Source: Distichodus sexfasciatus (taxonomy: Eukaryota; Chordata; Actinopteri; Characiformes; Distichodontidae). From it: a stretch of DNA of 64,000 nucleotides. The stretch covers positions 626,227-690,226 of the forward strand of contig JAVGVS010000097.1 in NCBI GenBank assembly GCA_032718565.1. Reading direction: 5' to 3'. Position 1 is the first letter of the stretch; each line of letters begins with the position of its first letter. The position numbers and the translations under genes are program-made. A model generated the notes under the pieces. It saw only the letters and a program-made list of their open reading frames with translations, did not search any database and was not told the DNA's origin. This document shows, in pieces, positions 52,430 to 63,625 of this stretch.

Positions 52430-52860
52430 ACAACCAGCTCTTTCTCCTGGGACGTATAAATGAATTAACATCGCAGCCACTTAAACAGCAAAACTAAAGT
52501 CTGTAATAACACTTGAAACAATTTCTGTTCCACCCATTGCAATAACTGCTTCTCCAAATTGCCTTCTTGGCAGTTAAACTGATCTAATTAACAGCAGCTG
52601 TCCTAACGAGCTCGTTAAGCACTTGATTATGTTTATTGCTAACGAGTGTATACAAGATGCCATTTGCTTGTTTATCAGAGGATCATTCTGCCAGTTTGTC
52701 TCAGCTCTTCAGAGGCATTTGACCTGAGTATGGAGCTCTGTGCCAAACGTTCCCCTGCTCAAGATGTGAAGTTAACAGACACAATCAGAATGTGCAAAAT
52801 GACTTGCAAACTTGCGGTTTGCTTTCATTGTTTAAAAAGACATTAAAATAAACATAAATT
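52430..52860. other. Unrecognised, apparently single-copy stretch
   Basis: CTGATCTAATTAACAGCAGC, CTAACGAGCTCGTTAAGCAC and CATTTGCTTGTTTATCAGAG combine a homeodomain word, an E-box and a palindrome (AACGAGCTCGTT). No repeat signature. Confidence 0.35.
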
Positions 52861-53010
52861 AAACTAAGTTAAAGTGAATTAATTGCATAAGATAGACGGA
52901 ACTTTTAATAGATGTGGCAGTTTGTATTTAAAATATGACTCATGGTCCCGGCGTTGGATAAAGTATACGACTGTTGTGGGCAAATATTACTTCAGTACAA
53001 GTGAAAATTC

Positions 53011-53330
53011 ATTTATTCATTCATTCATTCATTCATTATCCAAACCGCTTAATCCCAACTGGGGTCGTGGGGGGGGGACCGGAGGCTATCCCAGAAACTA
53101 CGGGGGCAAGACGGGGACCAACCCAGATGCCAATACACTGCAAAACACACACACACACACACACAATAACACTCACATTCACACCTTACAAGGGCCATTT
53201 TAGAGTCACTGATCAACCTACACTGCATGCTCTTGGACTGTGGGAGCACCCGGAGGAAACCCACGGCAATATGGGGAGAACATGCAAACTCCACACAGAA
53301 AGGCCCTACAGGATCGAACCCAGGACCAGG
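53011..53330 (-). mobile_element. SINE-B, 5'-truncated
   Basis: A (TTCA)n tail, CCGCTTAATCCCAACTGGGG, CATTTTAGAGTCACTGATC, ATGGGGAGAACATGCAAACT, GATCGAACCCAGGACC; the head is degraded. Frames of 106 and 137 codons here are repeat-derived. Confidence 0.8.
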
Positions 53331-53380
53331 CCAGTGCACACTGACCACATGAGTTCAAACCAGGCCATGTTTTTACTACC

Positions 53381-53645
53381 ACTGTGACTTTTGCACTCGC
53401 GTTGTGACCTTTTTGATTTCTCTTGTAACTTTTGCACTTGATTTTCCATTTCTGTTGTTGCCTTTTCTATTGTTCATTTTAGTCCGAGCTTTTGCATTTG
53501 CATTGTGGCTTTAGCATTCACATCATGACATTGTTTTGGCTTTTGAATTATGGTGGCTTTTGCTTTTTCCGTTGTGGTGTTTGTATTTGCATTGTGTCTT
53601 TTGCATTATTTTTGTGTGTTTTTAATTTCTGTTTTCAATTTGTAT
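53381..53645. repeat. Degenerate ~20-30-bp minisatellite (TTTTGCATTTG / TTGTGRCTTTTG)
   Basis: Recurring GTGACTTTTGCACTCGCG, TTGTAACTTTTGCACTTG, GAGCTTTTGCATTTGCATTG, GTGGCTTTTGCTTTTTCCG and TTTGCATTGTGTCTTTTGC on one strand. Confidence 0.6.
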
Positions 53646-53779
53646 TAAACTTAAATCTGTAAATCTGTAAAAAAACATCTGTAAACCATCTGGGCCACCA
53701 TACGTAAGTGTATCATCATTGAAATAATAAAAATATTTTAAAATGATTAAGATTATACCATGTAATTTATTTGTACCAT

Positions 53780-54089
53780 GTTTTTATCTGTTGTGGGGAC
53801 CTTTTTGGCCCGTTTTGTCCACTAAAATCACTTTTATTCATTTTTTGTGGCTTTGTGGGGACATTTGAGAGGTCCTCATGAGGAGACATGACTTTATAGA
53901 AAATGTGCCTGTTTCATTTGAGAAACTAAAAGAGGTAAAAGATGTGCATTTGGTTACTAAGGGTAAGGTTATGTTTAGGCTTCGGATTAGCTATAGAATT
54001 ATATCTAGTCATCTAGTCATTATGGGAGTCTATGAAATGTCCCCACAAAAATTGTTTTACAAGTTTGCGTGTGTGTGTGTGTGTGTGTG
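53780..54089 (+). repeat. Microsatellite-linked dispersed repeat with (GT)n
   Basis: GTTGTGGGGACCTTTTTGG, GGCTTTGTGGGGACATTTGA, GGTCCTCATGAGGAGACATG, TTATGGGAGTCTATGAAATG, TCCCCACAAAAATTG, then (GT)n at 54067-54089. Confidence 0.75.
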
Positions 54090-54109
54090 CTTGTATGTGT
54101 GTGTGTCAG

Positions 54110-54660
54110 TGTCAGGTCAGGACACCCATTGGCAGTCGCATCACCATCATTCCTCCTTAATGCACTTCTGAATTCATTCCGTGCTGGACCACAACCCCAC
54201 CTACTCCACCAGCCCTGGCTTTAATGAAGGGCCATTATCTGCCAGAGAGGGAAATAGAACAGATAAGCCTCTACAGTCACGGCCTCCAAAAATAACCAGA
54301 TAACACTCCCTCCATCCGAGAGAGCAATTACGTCTCTCTATAAGCGTACCCAGCAGTCACCGCTACGGAATGGTGCTGCAGTGCCAGCATCGAAGGCAGC
54401 CGTAACGTCATGTATAAGAGCAGGCTGTAGAGGATAAGAGTCGGTTTATTTATAAGCATGAAGCTTTGCATAAAATCCCGAACCTCTCCGCTGCCGTAGT
54501 GGTGAATTAGAGCTGGGGTTAAATGGATAAGCTATCCGTACAGCAGGCTAATCTTACCCAATTGGCTCTGCCCGCTGCTTCGGCGTGGCACCACCTGTTT
54601 CCAACCTGAGGGAATAAGCGCTGCATGTAAAGAAGCTCTATTAAGGGGCATTTCCACTGA
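54110..54660. other. Unrecognised, apparently single-copy block with GATA words
   Basis: AACAGATAAGCC, ACCAGATAACAC, GAGGATAAGAGTC and ATGGATAAGCTATCC, plus GCCGTAACGTCATG, lie in moderate-GC DNA with no repeat signature. One of the longer such stretches in the desert. Confidence 0.35.
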
Positions 54661-54714
54661 ATGCTACTCTTTTCTAAGCATGTTCTCAGGTGTAATGCAT
54701 TTTTCCATTGCATT

Positions 54715-54893
54715 TTGCAGCATTTGTGAGATGCTTTTATCCAGAGCTGCTTCATTTTCTAATATAGTCTCCCTAGAGCAAATCGGGGTTAAGGGTCAGG
54801 CTGAGGGACCACCTGTGGTGGTAATGCTGGAGGTAGGATTTGAACCCACAACCTCTTGGTCTTTAGGTCAGTATTCCACCACTGGACCACCAA
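54715..54893 (-). mobile_element. SINE-C, inverted
   Basis: The reverse strand: TTTGGTGGTCCAGTGGTGGA, CAAGAGGTTGTGGGTTCAAA (B box), GACCCTTAACCCCGATTTG, and a tail ending GGATAAAAGCATCTCACAAA. Confidence 0.8.
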
Positions 54894-54929
54894 ACAAAAT
54901 TATACCATACTGTAACTACATAGCTGTAT

Positions 54930-55600
54930 CCAAGTTGAGGTACACATGATGCTTTTCTACTGGCACCAGGGACCACCAAACTGTGGGTGTGCATCTGTAT
55001 CTGAGTTGAGGTACCAATAGTGCCTTTCCACTGGCACCAGGAACAACAATAGTACAGATACTCATCTGTATCCAGGTTGGGATTCCAACTCCAATAGAAC
55101 CACTGTACCATAGGTATACATCTGTATCTGAGTTTGGTTACCAATGGCCCTTTTCTGCTGGCACCAGGAACCACCATACTGTGGTTTTGCATCTATATCT
55201 GAGTTGAGGTACCAATAGTAACTTTCCACTGGCACCAGAAAACACTAAACTGTAGGGATGCATCTGTATCTGAGTTGGGCTACTCATAATGCTTTTCCAC
55301 TGCAACCAGGAACCACCATACTATGGGTATGCATCTGTATCTGAGTTGGGGTACCCGTGGTTCTTTTCCACTAGCAGCAGTGAACCACACTGTTGGTTTT
55401 CATCGGTATTAAACTTGGGGTACCCATGATGCTTTTCCACTGGCATCACGAACCACCATTCTGTTGGCCTCTATGTTTGTCTGAATCCAGGTACCAATGA
55501 TGCTTTTCTACTGGCACCAGGAACACCATGCCATAGATGTGCACCTGTATCTGAGTTCAGGTACCCATGATGCTTTTCTACTGGCACCAGAAACCGTCAC
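54930..55600. repeat. Tandem array of ~75-85-bp units (about eight)
   Basis: Each unit has CATCTGTATCTGAGTTG.GGTACC, then AT.ATGCTTTTC.ACTGGCACCAGGAACCACCA.ACTGTGGGT. Units differ by substitutions and small indels. One further copy, inverted, is at 57980-58085. Frames repeating VVPGASRK arise from it and are not coding. Confidence 0.85.
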
Positions 55601-55899
55601 ATATCATGAACAATTTTTTACGTTACATATAAAGCGACATCCTGAGGCCATGCGTGACTGTCTTGCTGCTTTTTGATTGGTCAAAATGTGGACATGAGAA
55701 CAGACAGAACTGAAAAGAGGCCATTTTAAATAAAAGGTTACGGTTTTCTACCGTACTGCACCATGCAGTGGTTAAAACATGTTTAAACACCCCAAAAACC
55801 ATCCATCTTACTAAGTGATAATGGTTTTGTTGATAGAATTTTATGGTTTGTTTTATAGGAAGATGTTTAGTTCCTCTCCACCACACTAACACCTATCTG

Positions 55900-56510
55900 A
55901 CTCGTTCACGCTGGCCGTAATCCTGCTGCCATGAAAGCTATTCTCAAGCTCTTAGAGAAGTTTAAATCCTCCTGCAGACTGCTGCCAAACCAGAGAGAAT
56001 GTGCCTTTAATTACTTTCACTTGCTCTGGGTGAGACCATTTGCATATACAAGGTTTTTGGGGTAATGAGGCCTGAATGATTTAGAAGTAAAGACACAGAC
56101 ATGTCGAGGAGACAAGGGAGGGAGAAGAGAGAGAGCGAGAGACTCTATAAAGCAGAGGCTGTTCTACATTCACAGAATAAGTGAGATTTGTCTTTCACAA
56201 TTCTAGGCTTTGTGCCCAGGAATTAGACAAAATGTTTTACATTTTACCCCAGACAAAATGGATTTTCAAATTAAGGAGCATGAAAAATCTGGATGGTTGA
56301 AAAAGAAATAGAGAAATGGGGAATAAAATGTTGGTTAAAGTAAAAATGAACTTTTGTGAGATGCTACAAAACCTTTCAATTAGGTCAATATACTTTCTTC
56401 TGCAGCACTGAAATCACAATACAGGGGCACACACATTCACATGCTTCGCAAATTATTTCTCAACCAACTGTGAAACTCTGGACATATTCAAAGGTAGGCT
56501 TTGAAGAATA
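55900..56510. other. Unrecognised intergenic DNA
   Basis: 55900-56090 has no repeat signature and includes TGTGCCTTTAATTACTTTCA and CCATTTGCATATACAAGG (octamer). The rest is AT-rich with a GA tract at 56130-56142. Confidence 0.3.
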
Positions 56511-56514
56511 ATTT

Positions 56515-56637
56515 TCCTGAGTAATTATATGTCATTGTGAACACACCATAGCATAGAAGACAGTGCACCACAACAAAATGTGACCTCAGGAGCAGTGCTT
56601 GGGGATGGTACCTTGCTCATGAATACCTCACTGGATG
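56515..56637 (-). mobile_element. SINE-A, deleted
   Basis: The reverse strand: AGTGAGGTATTCATGAGCAA, CCATCCCCAAGCACTGCTCC, then GGTCACATTTTGTTGTGGTG and a GTTCACAATGACATATAATT tail. Part of the 3' body is missing. Confidence 0.7.
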
Positions 56638-57159
56638 GAGAAAGATCTGCTAAGATTTTCTTTGCATTTGAGTCTTGTTTGGTTTCCCCTGTTTACTTCC
56701 CATTACATAATGGTTGCATGTCACCCTTGATGCTAATTCCCTCACTCATTTTGAGGTCATTCCTCACGCCTGATGTTTGGATTATTACAGTCATCTCGAC
56801 CCTCACATTTACCCAAATGTTTACGTGTGTTTTCCTAAAGTTCTAGAGTGCGTTCCACCATAGCCAGCCGGGCTTGCTCTGTCCTTATCCCGCCACGTTA
56901 CGGATAGGGCCTTGAGGGAGAAGTCCCCCCAATGCACTGGGAGATTTGTTTCGCTTTCGCATGTCAATCCACACACAAGTAGCTGAGAGACTGAGACGAG
57001 GCGCAAGCCCGCTTTTGCGTTTGTGTGCTTGTGTTTCAATTTGGACGTTAAAACAGTGTAAGCTTCATCATGAATCCTGCATCTGCGTCCTCTGTTCTGA
57101 AGGTTGCAAACCCGAATGTGACAATAAATAAAATTGACTTGACTTAGTTACCTACACTA

Positions 57160-57530
57160 CAAGTAGCAAAGAAAAAGTAGCTAGCCATGTCTAAGCTATT
57201 TCACGTCCATAGATTCTTGCTTCCATCTTTGCCCTGGTGGACTCCATCCTCTGACTCCATCTCACAGCTGCCAAAAGTGTGCTGTGATGCAATGAGTATG
57301 CACTGTATGGACACAGCAGCTTATCACATGCAGTTTCTGTGAATTTAACACTAATCAGAAACAGCTTGTAGCTGAAAATACCCTTTTGTACAGAGAGAAA
57401 AGTGTGTTTTTGTTTGGTAACAATGTAGCATCATGTAAAGTATTTTGTTTCCTTTGAAGCTACGACATTTTAAAAGTAGCTTTAAGTTAAGTTTGTTGCA
57501 TCGATACTAGCTTCTCATCAACACCTACTC
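57160..57530. mobile_element. Dispersed repeat (AAGTAGCTAGC / CATAGATTCTTGCTTCCAT)
   Basis: GTCCATAGATTCTTGCTTCC, CATCTCACAGCTGCCAAAAG and GTGCTGTGATGCAATGAGTA match 26694-26780. The ends carry CAAAGAAAAAGTAGCTAGCC and TTTTAAAAGTAGCTTTAAG. Fuller than the 26.6-kb copy. Confidence 0.55.
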
Positions 57531-57979
57531 ATTTTTTATCATTTTCATCACTCAATTACCTAGAACAGACTGTGAGGTTGTGGATGGTGCGGAACAATGC
57601 ATTAGCTGTTTGTCTCCGTCCTTATTCATGCCTTTATGCATATGCATGCTCATTAATCAGTGTTTTACACACACACACAGTGGAGGCTTCGTCTTCCCCG
57701 TCACACGCATTTACTCATCTCTCTCAATATGACACGGTGCCACCCGCACACACTGGCACTGTTCCCAACATACTCACACGGCCCGGTGCCAAACCTCAAC
57801 CCAAAAACCCGCTGGGTCGCGCACCACCAACTGCCACCCACTCTGAGCTCCATGCCTCATCTGCTAGGTGGGCATCTACAACCTCCTGCAGGCCCCACGT
57901 CCTCTGTCATGTAGCATCACATACACACACACACACATATCACTGAACCCTGTATTACAGTGCGTGCTCTCCCTATTCC

Positions 57980-58085
57980 TGGTATCAGTAGAAAGGGACC
58001 ATTGGTACCCCAACTCGGATGCAGATGTGTAATTACAGGATGGTGGTTCCTGGTGCCAGTGTAAAGGCACTATTGGTACCCCAAC
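57980..58085 (-). repeat. Inverted outlier of the ~80-bp array
   Basis: The reverse strand reads TGAGTTGGGGTACCAATAGT, CACTGGCACCAGGAACCACC, then CATCTGCATCCGAGTTGGGG: one and a half units of the array at 54930-55600, in the opposite orientation 2.4 kb away. Confidence 0.8.
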
Positions 58086-58178
58086 TCATTCGTTGATCCC
58101 TGCCGTGCGCCCGTAGTCTTGGGACATTCTCTGGTTCTCTGATTAAGTGGCTTGGATAATGAATGAATGAATGATACT
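58086..58178 (+). mobile_element. SINE-B tail fragment
   Basis: GATCCCTGCCGTGCGCCCGT, TTAAGTGGCTTGGATAATGA and (ATGA)n. Only the 3' end is present. Confidence 0.65.
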
Positions 58179-58349
58179 ACAGCTACATCTAATCCTAACC
58201 CTAATCTCAGCAACCAAAAACAAATTTTTCTAATTTAAAAATGTCCTCATAAAGCCACAACAAATAGACAAGTCGTAGATTCTTCTATATCTTCGGGTAC
58301 AGACAAGTTCTAAAAAACTATTCAATACACATAAACACATTATTTAAAA

Positions 58350-59035
58350 AGTATTGCTTAATATATTGAAGTAATGGGAATTATTACTGTTAAACAGGTG
58401 ACTTCTTTTCCTGCGTGACATCACTATTCAGAACAGTAACTTTTCCGCTAGCGGGAAACCTTTCTGTCTGTGGTTACTTTTTACACAAATACTTTCAAAA
58501 AATGGGGGTTTACAGTAGATGTCTGCAGGAGCTCCCCCAGATCTCTGCATCCGATGTCCACCGGACCTGCAAGTAGTCAACAACACCAGACACCAGACTG
58601 GACAAAGGTTTTGGGTTATACGCCTCCTCTTACATTGACAGCTATGAGGTTAAGTTGTTAGCAGCTAGCTTAGTTACCTCAGCTAACGTTACCTGAGTTC
58701 TGTGGGTTGATAGTAAAACATATCTCTGCTAACTTGTTTGGTATTTACATTGATTATGTAGTTTGTCAATCAACCAAGCACACCTTAACCAATCCTAGCT
58801 GGAGGACTGGTTTATTTATCGTAAAAGTACGTTTGAGCTGACATAAGTGTAGTAATTTAGGAAGTTTACCTCAAGTTAGCCAGCTAACACTAACTAATCT
58901 TAACACTGGCGGTTGGCAGAGGCTGGTGTTATTGAGCATTTGTTTAATTAGGTTTGTTCTTATTTTTGATGAACATGTTGTCACTCATTTTCCACCAGTA
59001 TCAAACAAAGACAAGATTACTATATTACTATCTTA
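58350..59035. other. Unrecognised intergenic DNA
   Basis: GTTAGCAGCTAGCTTAGTTA and CAGCTAACGTTACC, plus GTTAGCCAGCTAACACTAAC, form small palindromes common in fish DNA. No gene is supported. Confidence 0.3.
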
Positions 59036-59039
59036 TCTT

Positions 59040-59248
59040 TGGGGCAGTTGGTGGTGTAACGGTTAGAGAGTTGGCCCCATAACAGTTAGGTCGCCAGTTC
59101 AAGTTCAAACCGGTAAAAGGTACTACTGAAGTACTCATGAGCTAGGTACCGTCCCCAAGCACTGCTCCCCGGGATGGGTCAAATGCTGAGGTCACGTTTT
59201 GTGTGCTGTGGTGCGTTCATAAGGATAAATAGTCATTGACTTAAATCT
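59040..59248 (+). mobile_element. SINE-A
   Basis: GGGGCAGTTGGTGGTGTAAC head with ACGGTTAGAGAG, GGTCGCCAGTTCAAGTTCAA, ACCGGTAAAAGGTACTACTG, GTACCGTCCCCAAGCACTGC. The 3' body is shortened. Confidence 0.8.
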
Positions 59249-59394
59249 CAATAACTAAAATCTAATCCGTTTCCTCTTCTACTTTCCCATGAAGGAGGTA
59301 TAACATATGGAGACGGGTTCTAACATATAAAAATGTCACAGCCAGTTCCTCACAACCCCCTAAATACGTGACCACACATACTCACATGTCCAAA

Positions 59395-60050
59395 AAATAG
59401 CCGACTATTTTTCAATCATTGGGTAAAGTTTGCTTTAATTTGTGCTTTGCTTTACTAGAAGAAGTGTCTATTCACCACTTTGACCAAAAAACTGTGGATT
59501 TCTCCTCACCCTTAAAGGCGCCTTTGCCTGTCCTGCCAGTCTGCTGACCCCGTGCTCTCAATCGGGTCCTGCCCTGAGCAAGCGAGTCATCAATCATCAC
59601 TTGTTCAGTGTTGATGATTTTCAGGAACGAACATAAACATTGGTGCTACTTTGCTTCCCTCCGCTGCCCCTTTCCCTCTTCCTTTAGGGGCAATTTTTTA
59701 CGGCAACGCCTTCTATTGCGACGATGCAGATGAGAGAGGGAGAGAAAGAAAGAAGGAGAGAGTGAAAGACTCTCAGTTGAGTTCAGCTCGTCCAGGGTGG
59801 ACAGGTGTGAAAACAAATGAAAGCAGAGTGGAAGAGCATGATGACGGAGAGAGGGAGGAAAAGAGAGTGACAGAGCGTGTTTCAGAATAAAGGGCAACTA
59901 ACCGCAGTTGTGAGGTCATTCGTCTAAAAGTCTATCATTAATCACTGTCAGCCGTTACTTCGCTCAGCTACTCGTGCCACTGTTTTCCAAACAAGAAAAT
60001 CAACGTGTCATAATAAGTAAATTAATAAACATTAGAGTTTGCGTTTGACC
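59395..60050. other. Unrecognised intergenic DNA
   Basis: 59500-59720 has moderate GC, then a purine-rich GAGAGAGGGAGAGAAAGAAA tract. No gene or named repeat. Confidence 0.3.
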
Positions 60051-60059
60051 TTTTTTACT

Positions 60060-60420
60060 TGTGCATAAGGGTGTAATGATACATCAATTCAGTCATCAAG
60101 GAGTCTGCAGCATCAATGCAAAATGAAAACATTGATAAGGCATCGTTTTGTATATCCCTATCAAGTTGTTTCTGTGCAATTAGGTCAAAATAAATAAATA
60201 TAAGAACTTCAACGAGTAAAGACTAATGTGTCACTTCTTTTTTAATCAAGTTTGGCCTAAAAATATTTTGAATTAAATGTTGAGTCATATCGGCTGTCAG
60301 CGAACGTGAAGTTTTTATGATATGACTTCAAGTCAATATCGTGATTATTTTCTTTTACACTGATTAATAAGGTTTATTCATTGTAGGCAGTTTGAAAAAA
60401 AATGGTTGATTGTAATTCAT
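60060..60420 (+). mobile_element. hAT-like element relative
   Basis: AAGGGTGTAATGATACATCAA matches the terminus of the 27425-28252 family. The interior is decayed. Confidence 0.45.
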
Positions 60421-60469
60421 GTAGATACGTGTAAACTGGCATTTTTTAACCAAATGTTTTGTAAACGTA

Positions 60470-60885
60470 CAGTACTGTGCAAAAGTTTTAGGCAGGTGTG
60501 AAAAAATTCTGTAAACAAAGAATGCTTTCAAAAATGGAAGTGTTAATCATTTATTTTCATCAATCAACAAAATGCAGTGAATGAACAAAAGAGAAATCTA
60601 AATCAAATCAATATTTAGTGTGACCACCCTTTGCCTTCAAAACAGCATCAGTTCTTCTAGGTACACTTGCACACAGTTTTTGAAGGAACTCGGCTGGTAG
60701 GTTGTTCCAAACATCTTGGAGAACTAACCACAGATCTATAATCCTATAATCCTACAAAATAATATAATGACTATAATCCTACAAAATCCCTGACTTTGTG
60801 CAAGTGTACCTATAAGAATTGATGCTGGTTTGAAGGCAAAAGGTAGTAACACCAAATATTGATTTGTGTAAACAGGCCCTTAAAG
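60470..60885. mobile_element. Tc1-like element, internally deleted foldback
   Basis: It begins CAGTACTGTGCAAAAGTTTT, AGGCA beside a TA. 60600-60685 (AAATCAATATTTAGTGTGAC, CACCCTTTGCCTTCAAAACA, GCATCAG.TCT, GTACACTTGCACA) is matched inverted by 60795-60875. The right terminal repeat is missing and no transposase remains. Confidence 0.7.
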
Positions 60886-60949
60886 TTATTATGTTTTACA
60901 CCTGCTTGACTTTATGCTTAAGTTATTTTAAAGCCCTAATATCATGGGA

Positions 60950-61243
60950 CCTCCTTCACCAATATTTTCCTAAATGTTTTTCTTAAATTCTCTCTTAAAA
61001 AAATGTGAGATATTAACCTAGTATAGAAAAGCCAATTATGGACAAAAACCCACGCAGTAACATTTGAGTGAGAGCGCTCTTCCATGTTTGTAGATTCTCT
61101 TCTTACATGAGAACACGTGAAATAAGGAAACACTGGTGAATATCAGAATGTTGAAGATGACCGCATAAGTGACAATTTCTTCTTAACAAAAGTTATTTTA
61201 AAAACAGCCCCTACTTGGGAACAGTTCGTGAATGAGGCACCAA
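60950..61243. mobile_element. Foldback element, CATTCACCAA family
   Basis: Left CCTCCTTCACCAATATTTTC, right GGAACAGTTCGTGAATGAGGC. Internal GTTTGTAGATTCTCTTCTTA, CATGAGAACA, AAGGAAACACTGGTGAATAT are shared with 38828-39256. Confidence 0.7.
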
Positions 61244-61271
61244 GGTTCTCAAGCTTAGATGAGTTTGTGTA

Positions 61272-61525
61272 AATTCATTCATTTCATTCCTTCATTATCT
61301 AAACCGATCCGGGGAACTACGGGTGCAAGGTGGGGAGCACACACCAGTTAACCTATATTGCATGATTTTGGACTGGAAACCGGAGCACCCAGAGAAAACC
61401 CAGGTGAACACGGGGAGAGCATGTAAATTCCACACAGAAATGCCCCACGGCCGACCCAGGGCTCGAACCTAGGACCTTCTCGCTGTGAGGCGGCAGCGCT
61501 AACCACTGCGCCACCGTGCTGCCGT
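61272..61525 (-). mobile_element. SINE-B
   Basis: The reverse strand: CGGCAGCACGGTGGCGCAGT head, GGTTAGCGCTGCCGCCTCAC, AGGTCCTAGGTTCGAGCCCT B box, GGAATTTACATGCTCTCCCC, and a GATAATGAAGGAATGAAATG tail. It is shortened in the middle. Confidence 0.85.
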
Positions 61526-61919
61526 TTGTGTTAATTACGTAATGTAATTTTTAATTTGTATTCATCAATGCTCCCTTTGCTGTTATTACTGCCCCCCTTT
61601 ATCGGGAACAATGTACCATGTTGTGGTGGGTCAAACTTAATTAATCATAACTTGTGTAAAAGTTTAAAATAATTATGATACTGACTTGAAGTCCTCAACA
61701 GATTTCCTAAAAATTTATATACTTTATTAAACATAGCTAATGTAAAAGTTATAATTACTCATATCACCCACCCCTATCTGGAGGTTTCCTAAAAATGATT
61801 TTAAAACTTCATTAAATGTAGCCAATGTAAAATTAAAAATAATCATATTAAAGTCATATCATTCACTACTAACCTCCCTAAAAATTTCACTATTCTCACA
61901 GATCACACAAACTACTAAT

Positions 61920-62290
61920 GAGTGGACGTCTTTATTTAAGTCCCACGTCGTGATGAGTCTCCGAGGGGCCCGGCGGGGGTCTAGGTTTGGCCCCTGGGGT
62001 GCCGTAGCGATCAAGCTTTTTCCCTGGGGCTCATGTTGACCCTCGCCGGGGGCGAGTAACCCAGACGGTCGACACCAAGCCTTCCAAAAAGCGGCTGGCA
62101 GACAGAGAGAAGATTAGTCATGTGTGTCGCCTATGGCCATTTCTGATCTCCAGCTAACCCTCTGCTTTCAGCTGCACTGCCCATTTCGGGTTCTTGTTTT
62201 CGGAACTGGTGTTAACAGGGCAGATGAAAAGCAGACGTTCCCTTCTTTTGTCTGAACATCGGAGGGGATCTTGCTAATGGACGTAAATTA
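61920..62290. other. GC-rich, apparently single-copy block
   Basis: CCGAGGGGCCCGGCGGGGGT, GCCGTAGCGATCAAGCTTTT, CTCGCCGGGGGCGAGTAACC (a CTCGCC/GGCGAG palindrome) and GACGGTCGACACC lie in otherwise AT-rich DNA. No open frame or repeat was recognised. Possible conserved noncoding element or CpG island. Confidence 0.4.
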
Positions 62291-62589
62291 AAATATCTGC
62301 TATATCACCTATGTGCTGTGGTGGTACATAGAAACTGAAGAAAGAAGTTAAAACCAACATTTTGTGCCCTGAGCCTCTGTAACCAGCCATTCTTAAGAAG
62401 ATATTTGTTCTTAAAATCTGCTTATTGAGTTTTGACAAAGATTCTAATATTTTATGCCTGTTTGTGCACAACGTAAGCTTAATGAGTTTTCTTCGGTTCT
62501 AGATTTGTGTAATGTTATACTATTTAAATGATTTAACTTTCTAAAAATAGATTTAAGTAAAACTAAATTTATTGCTGAAGCCTTATAGT

Positions 62590-62960
62590 TAGGGCTGGGC
62601 AATATGACTTAAAAATTTAATTCACAATTTTTAATGCCAAATATCAACATACATTATGCAAATTTTTTCTCAAAAAGAAGCCACACATTTATAAATACTT
62701 TATTTTGCTCTTACATTAATGTCTAACTACACAAAAATGAATAAACAAGAATAAGAATAAACAAAAAATATTATATTAGTATAAGAGTATATTATACTAT
62801 TTATGTCTTAAGAATAAATTAAAAATAATTAAATGAATAATAAGAATAATATAAAAAAAAAAATACAGACAAGCAGGTGTGAAAAGTAATAACTTAAAAA
62901 TATTATTGAATGAATCACCTTAATTATTTTTTTTTAAAAAATATTTTAACCAACAATCTT
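62590..62960. mobile_element. Repeat fragment (AGGGCTGGGCAATATGACTT end), AT-rich
   Basis: TAGTTAGGGCTGGGCAATAT, then TTCACAATTTTTAATGCC and ATCAACATACATTATGC resemble a common teleost element beginning GGGCTGGGCGATATG. The rest is degenerate AT-rich DNA. Confidence 0.4.
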
Positions 62961-63172
62961 AAGAAATTAAGATAACAGGTCCAAACATTAGTTTGGTCTC
63001 CCGTTTCTGTTTCTACTCCTTCTTAAAGAAGTACCATTTTCTGTGCGGTCACGTGCCTCCTACATTTTATTTTAAAACAGTATAAACTTCATTAATCATA
63101 ACTAATGTAAAAGATAATAATCATGAAATTTACTCCATAAATAAACTAAAAACTATCTAGAAATAAAAGATA

Positions 63173-63355
63173 TTACAGTGAGTATGCCAGTTTAAAAAGA
63201 TGGGTTTTTAAATGAGAGTTAAAGGTGGAGAGACAGTAAATGTTGCGAATATCAGGACGGAGAGAATTCCAAAGACAGGAGGGTGCTGCATGACTTGATG
63301 TCATATCGTCCAGCTCTAAGTGGAGGTGGAGGTTTTCTACAAATTTCAGGTTCAC
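63173..63355 (-). mobile_element. Non-LTR retrotransposon RT C-terminal fragment
   Basis: The reverse strand reads APSCLWNSLRPDIRN, LSTFNSHLKTHLFKLAYSL, the terminal part of L2-like LINE reverse transcriptases of fish. The frame is open for 60 codons, but everything upstream is missing. Confidence 0.7.
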
Positions 63356-63587
63356 TGCTGATTAACAAGCCAGCCATAATTTGTTAATGTTTAGCATGTA
63401 AATCTCGATTTTCAATCTTAGCACTTTTCTGATGATTGAAAACTCTTTCTTGCTTGTATTTGAGTCTGAAATTATATAAATGTCAGTCTGTAAAGTGGCC
63501 GTAATGGAATAATGTGCAGTTACTACAGTTACCACTAGGGGGGTGTGTACACCACACATTCTGTCTTCTGTGGAGGTCTGCTGATGA

Positions 63588-63625
63588 AATCTCTCTCTCT
63601 CTCTCGCTCTCTCTTTTTCTCTCTC
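63588..63625. repeat. (TC)n microsatellite, imperfect
   Basis: TC units with CG and TTTT interruptions. Confidence 0.85.

Noticed and set aside
52974..53387. 137- and 106-codon frames
   Set aside because: They lie over a SINE-B copy and its CA tract.
54863..55192. 109-codon reverse frame with repeated VVPGASRK
   Set aside because: It is a translation of the ~80-bp tandem array.
54930..55600. CRISPR-like repeat array
   Set aside because: Units abut without unique spacers and the DNA is vertebrate. It is a minisatellite.
57572..57946. 124-codon proline/histidine-rich frame
   Set aside because: Composition comes from CA-rich and CAC-rich DNA. No domain or splice support.
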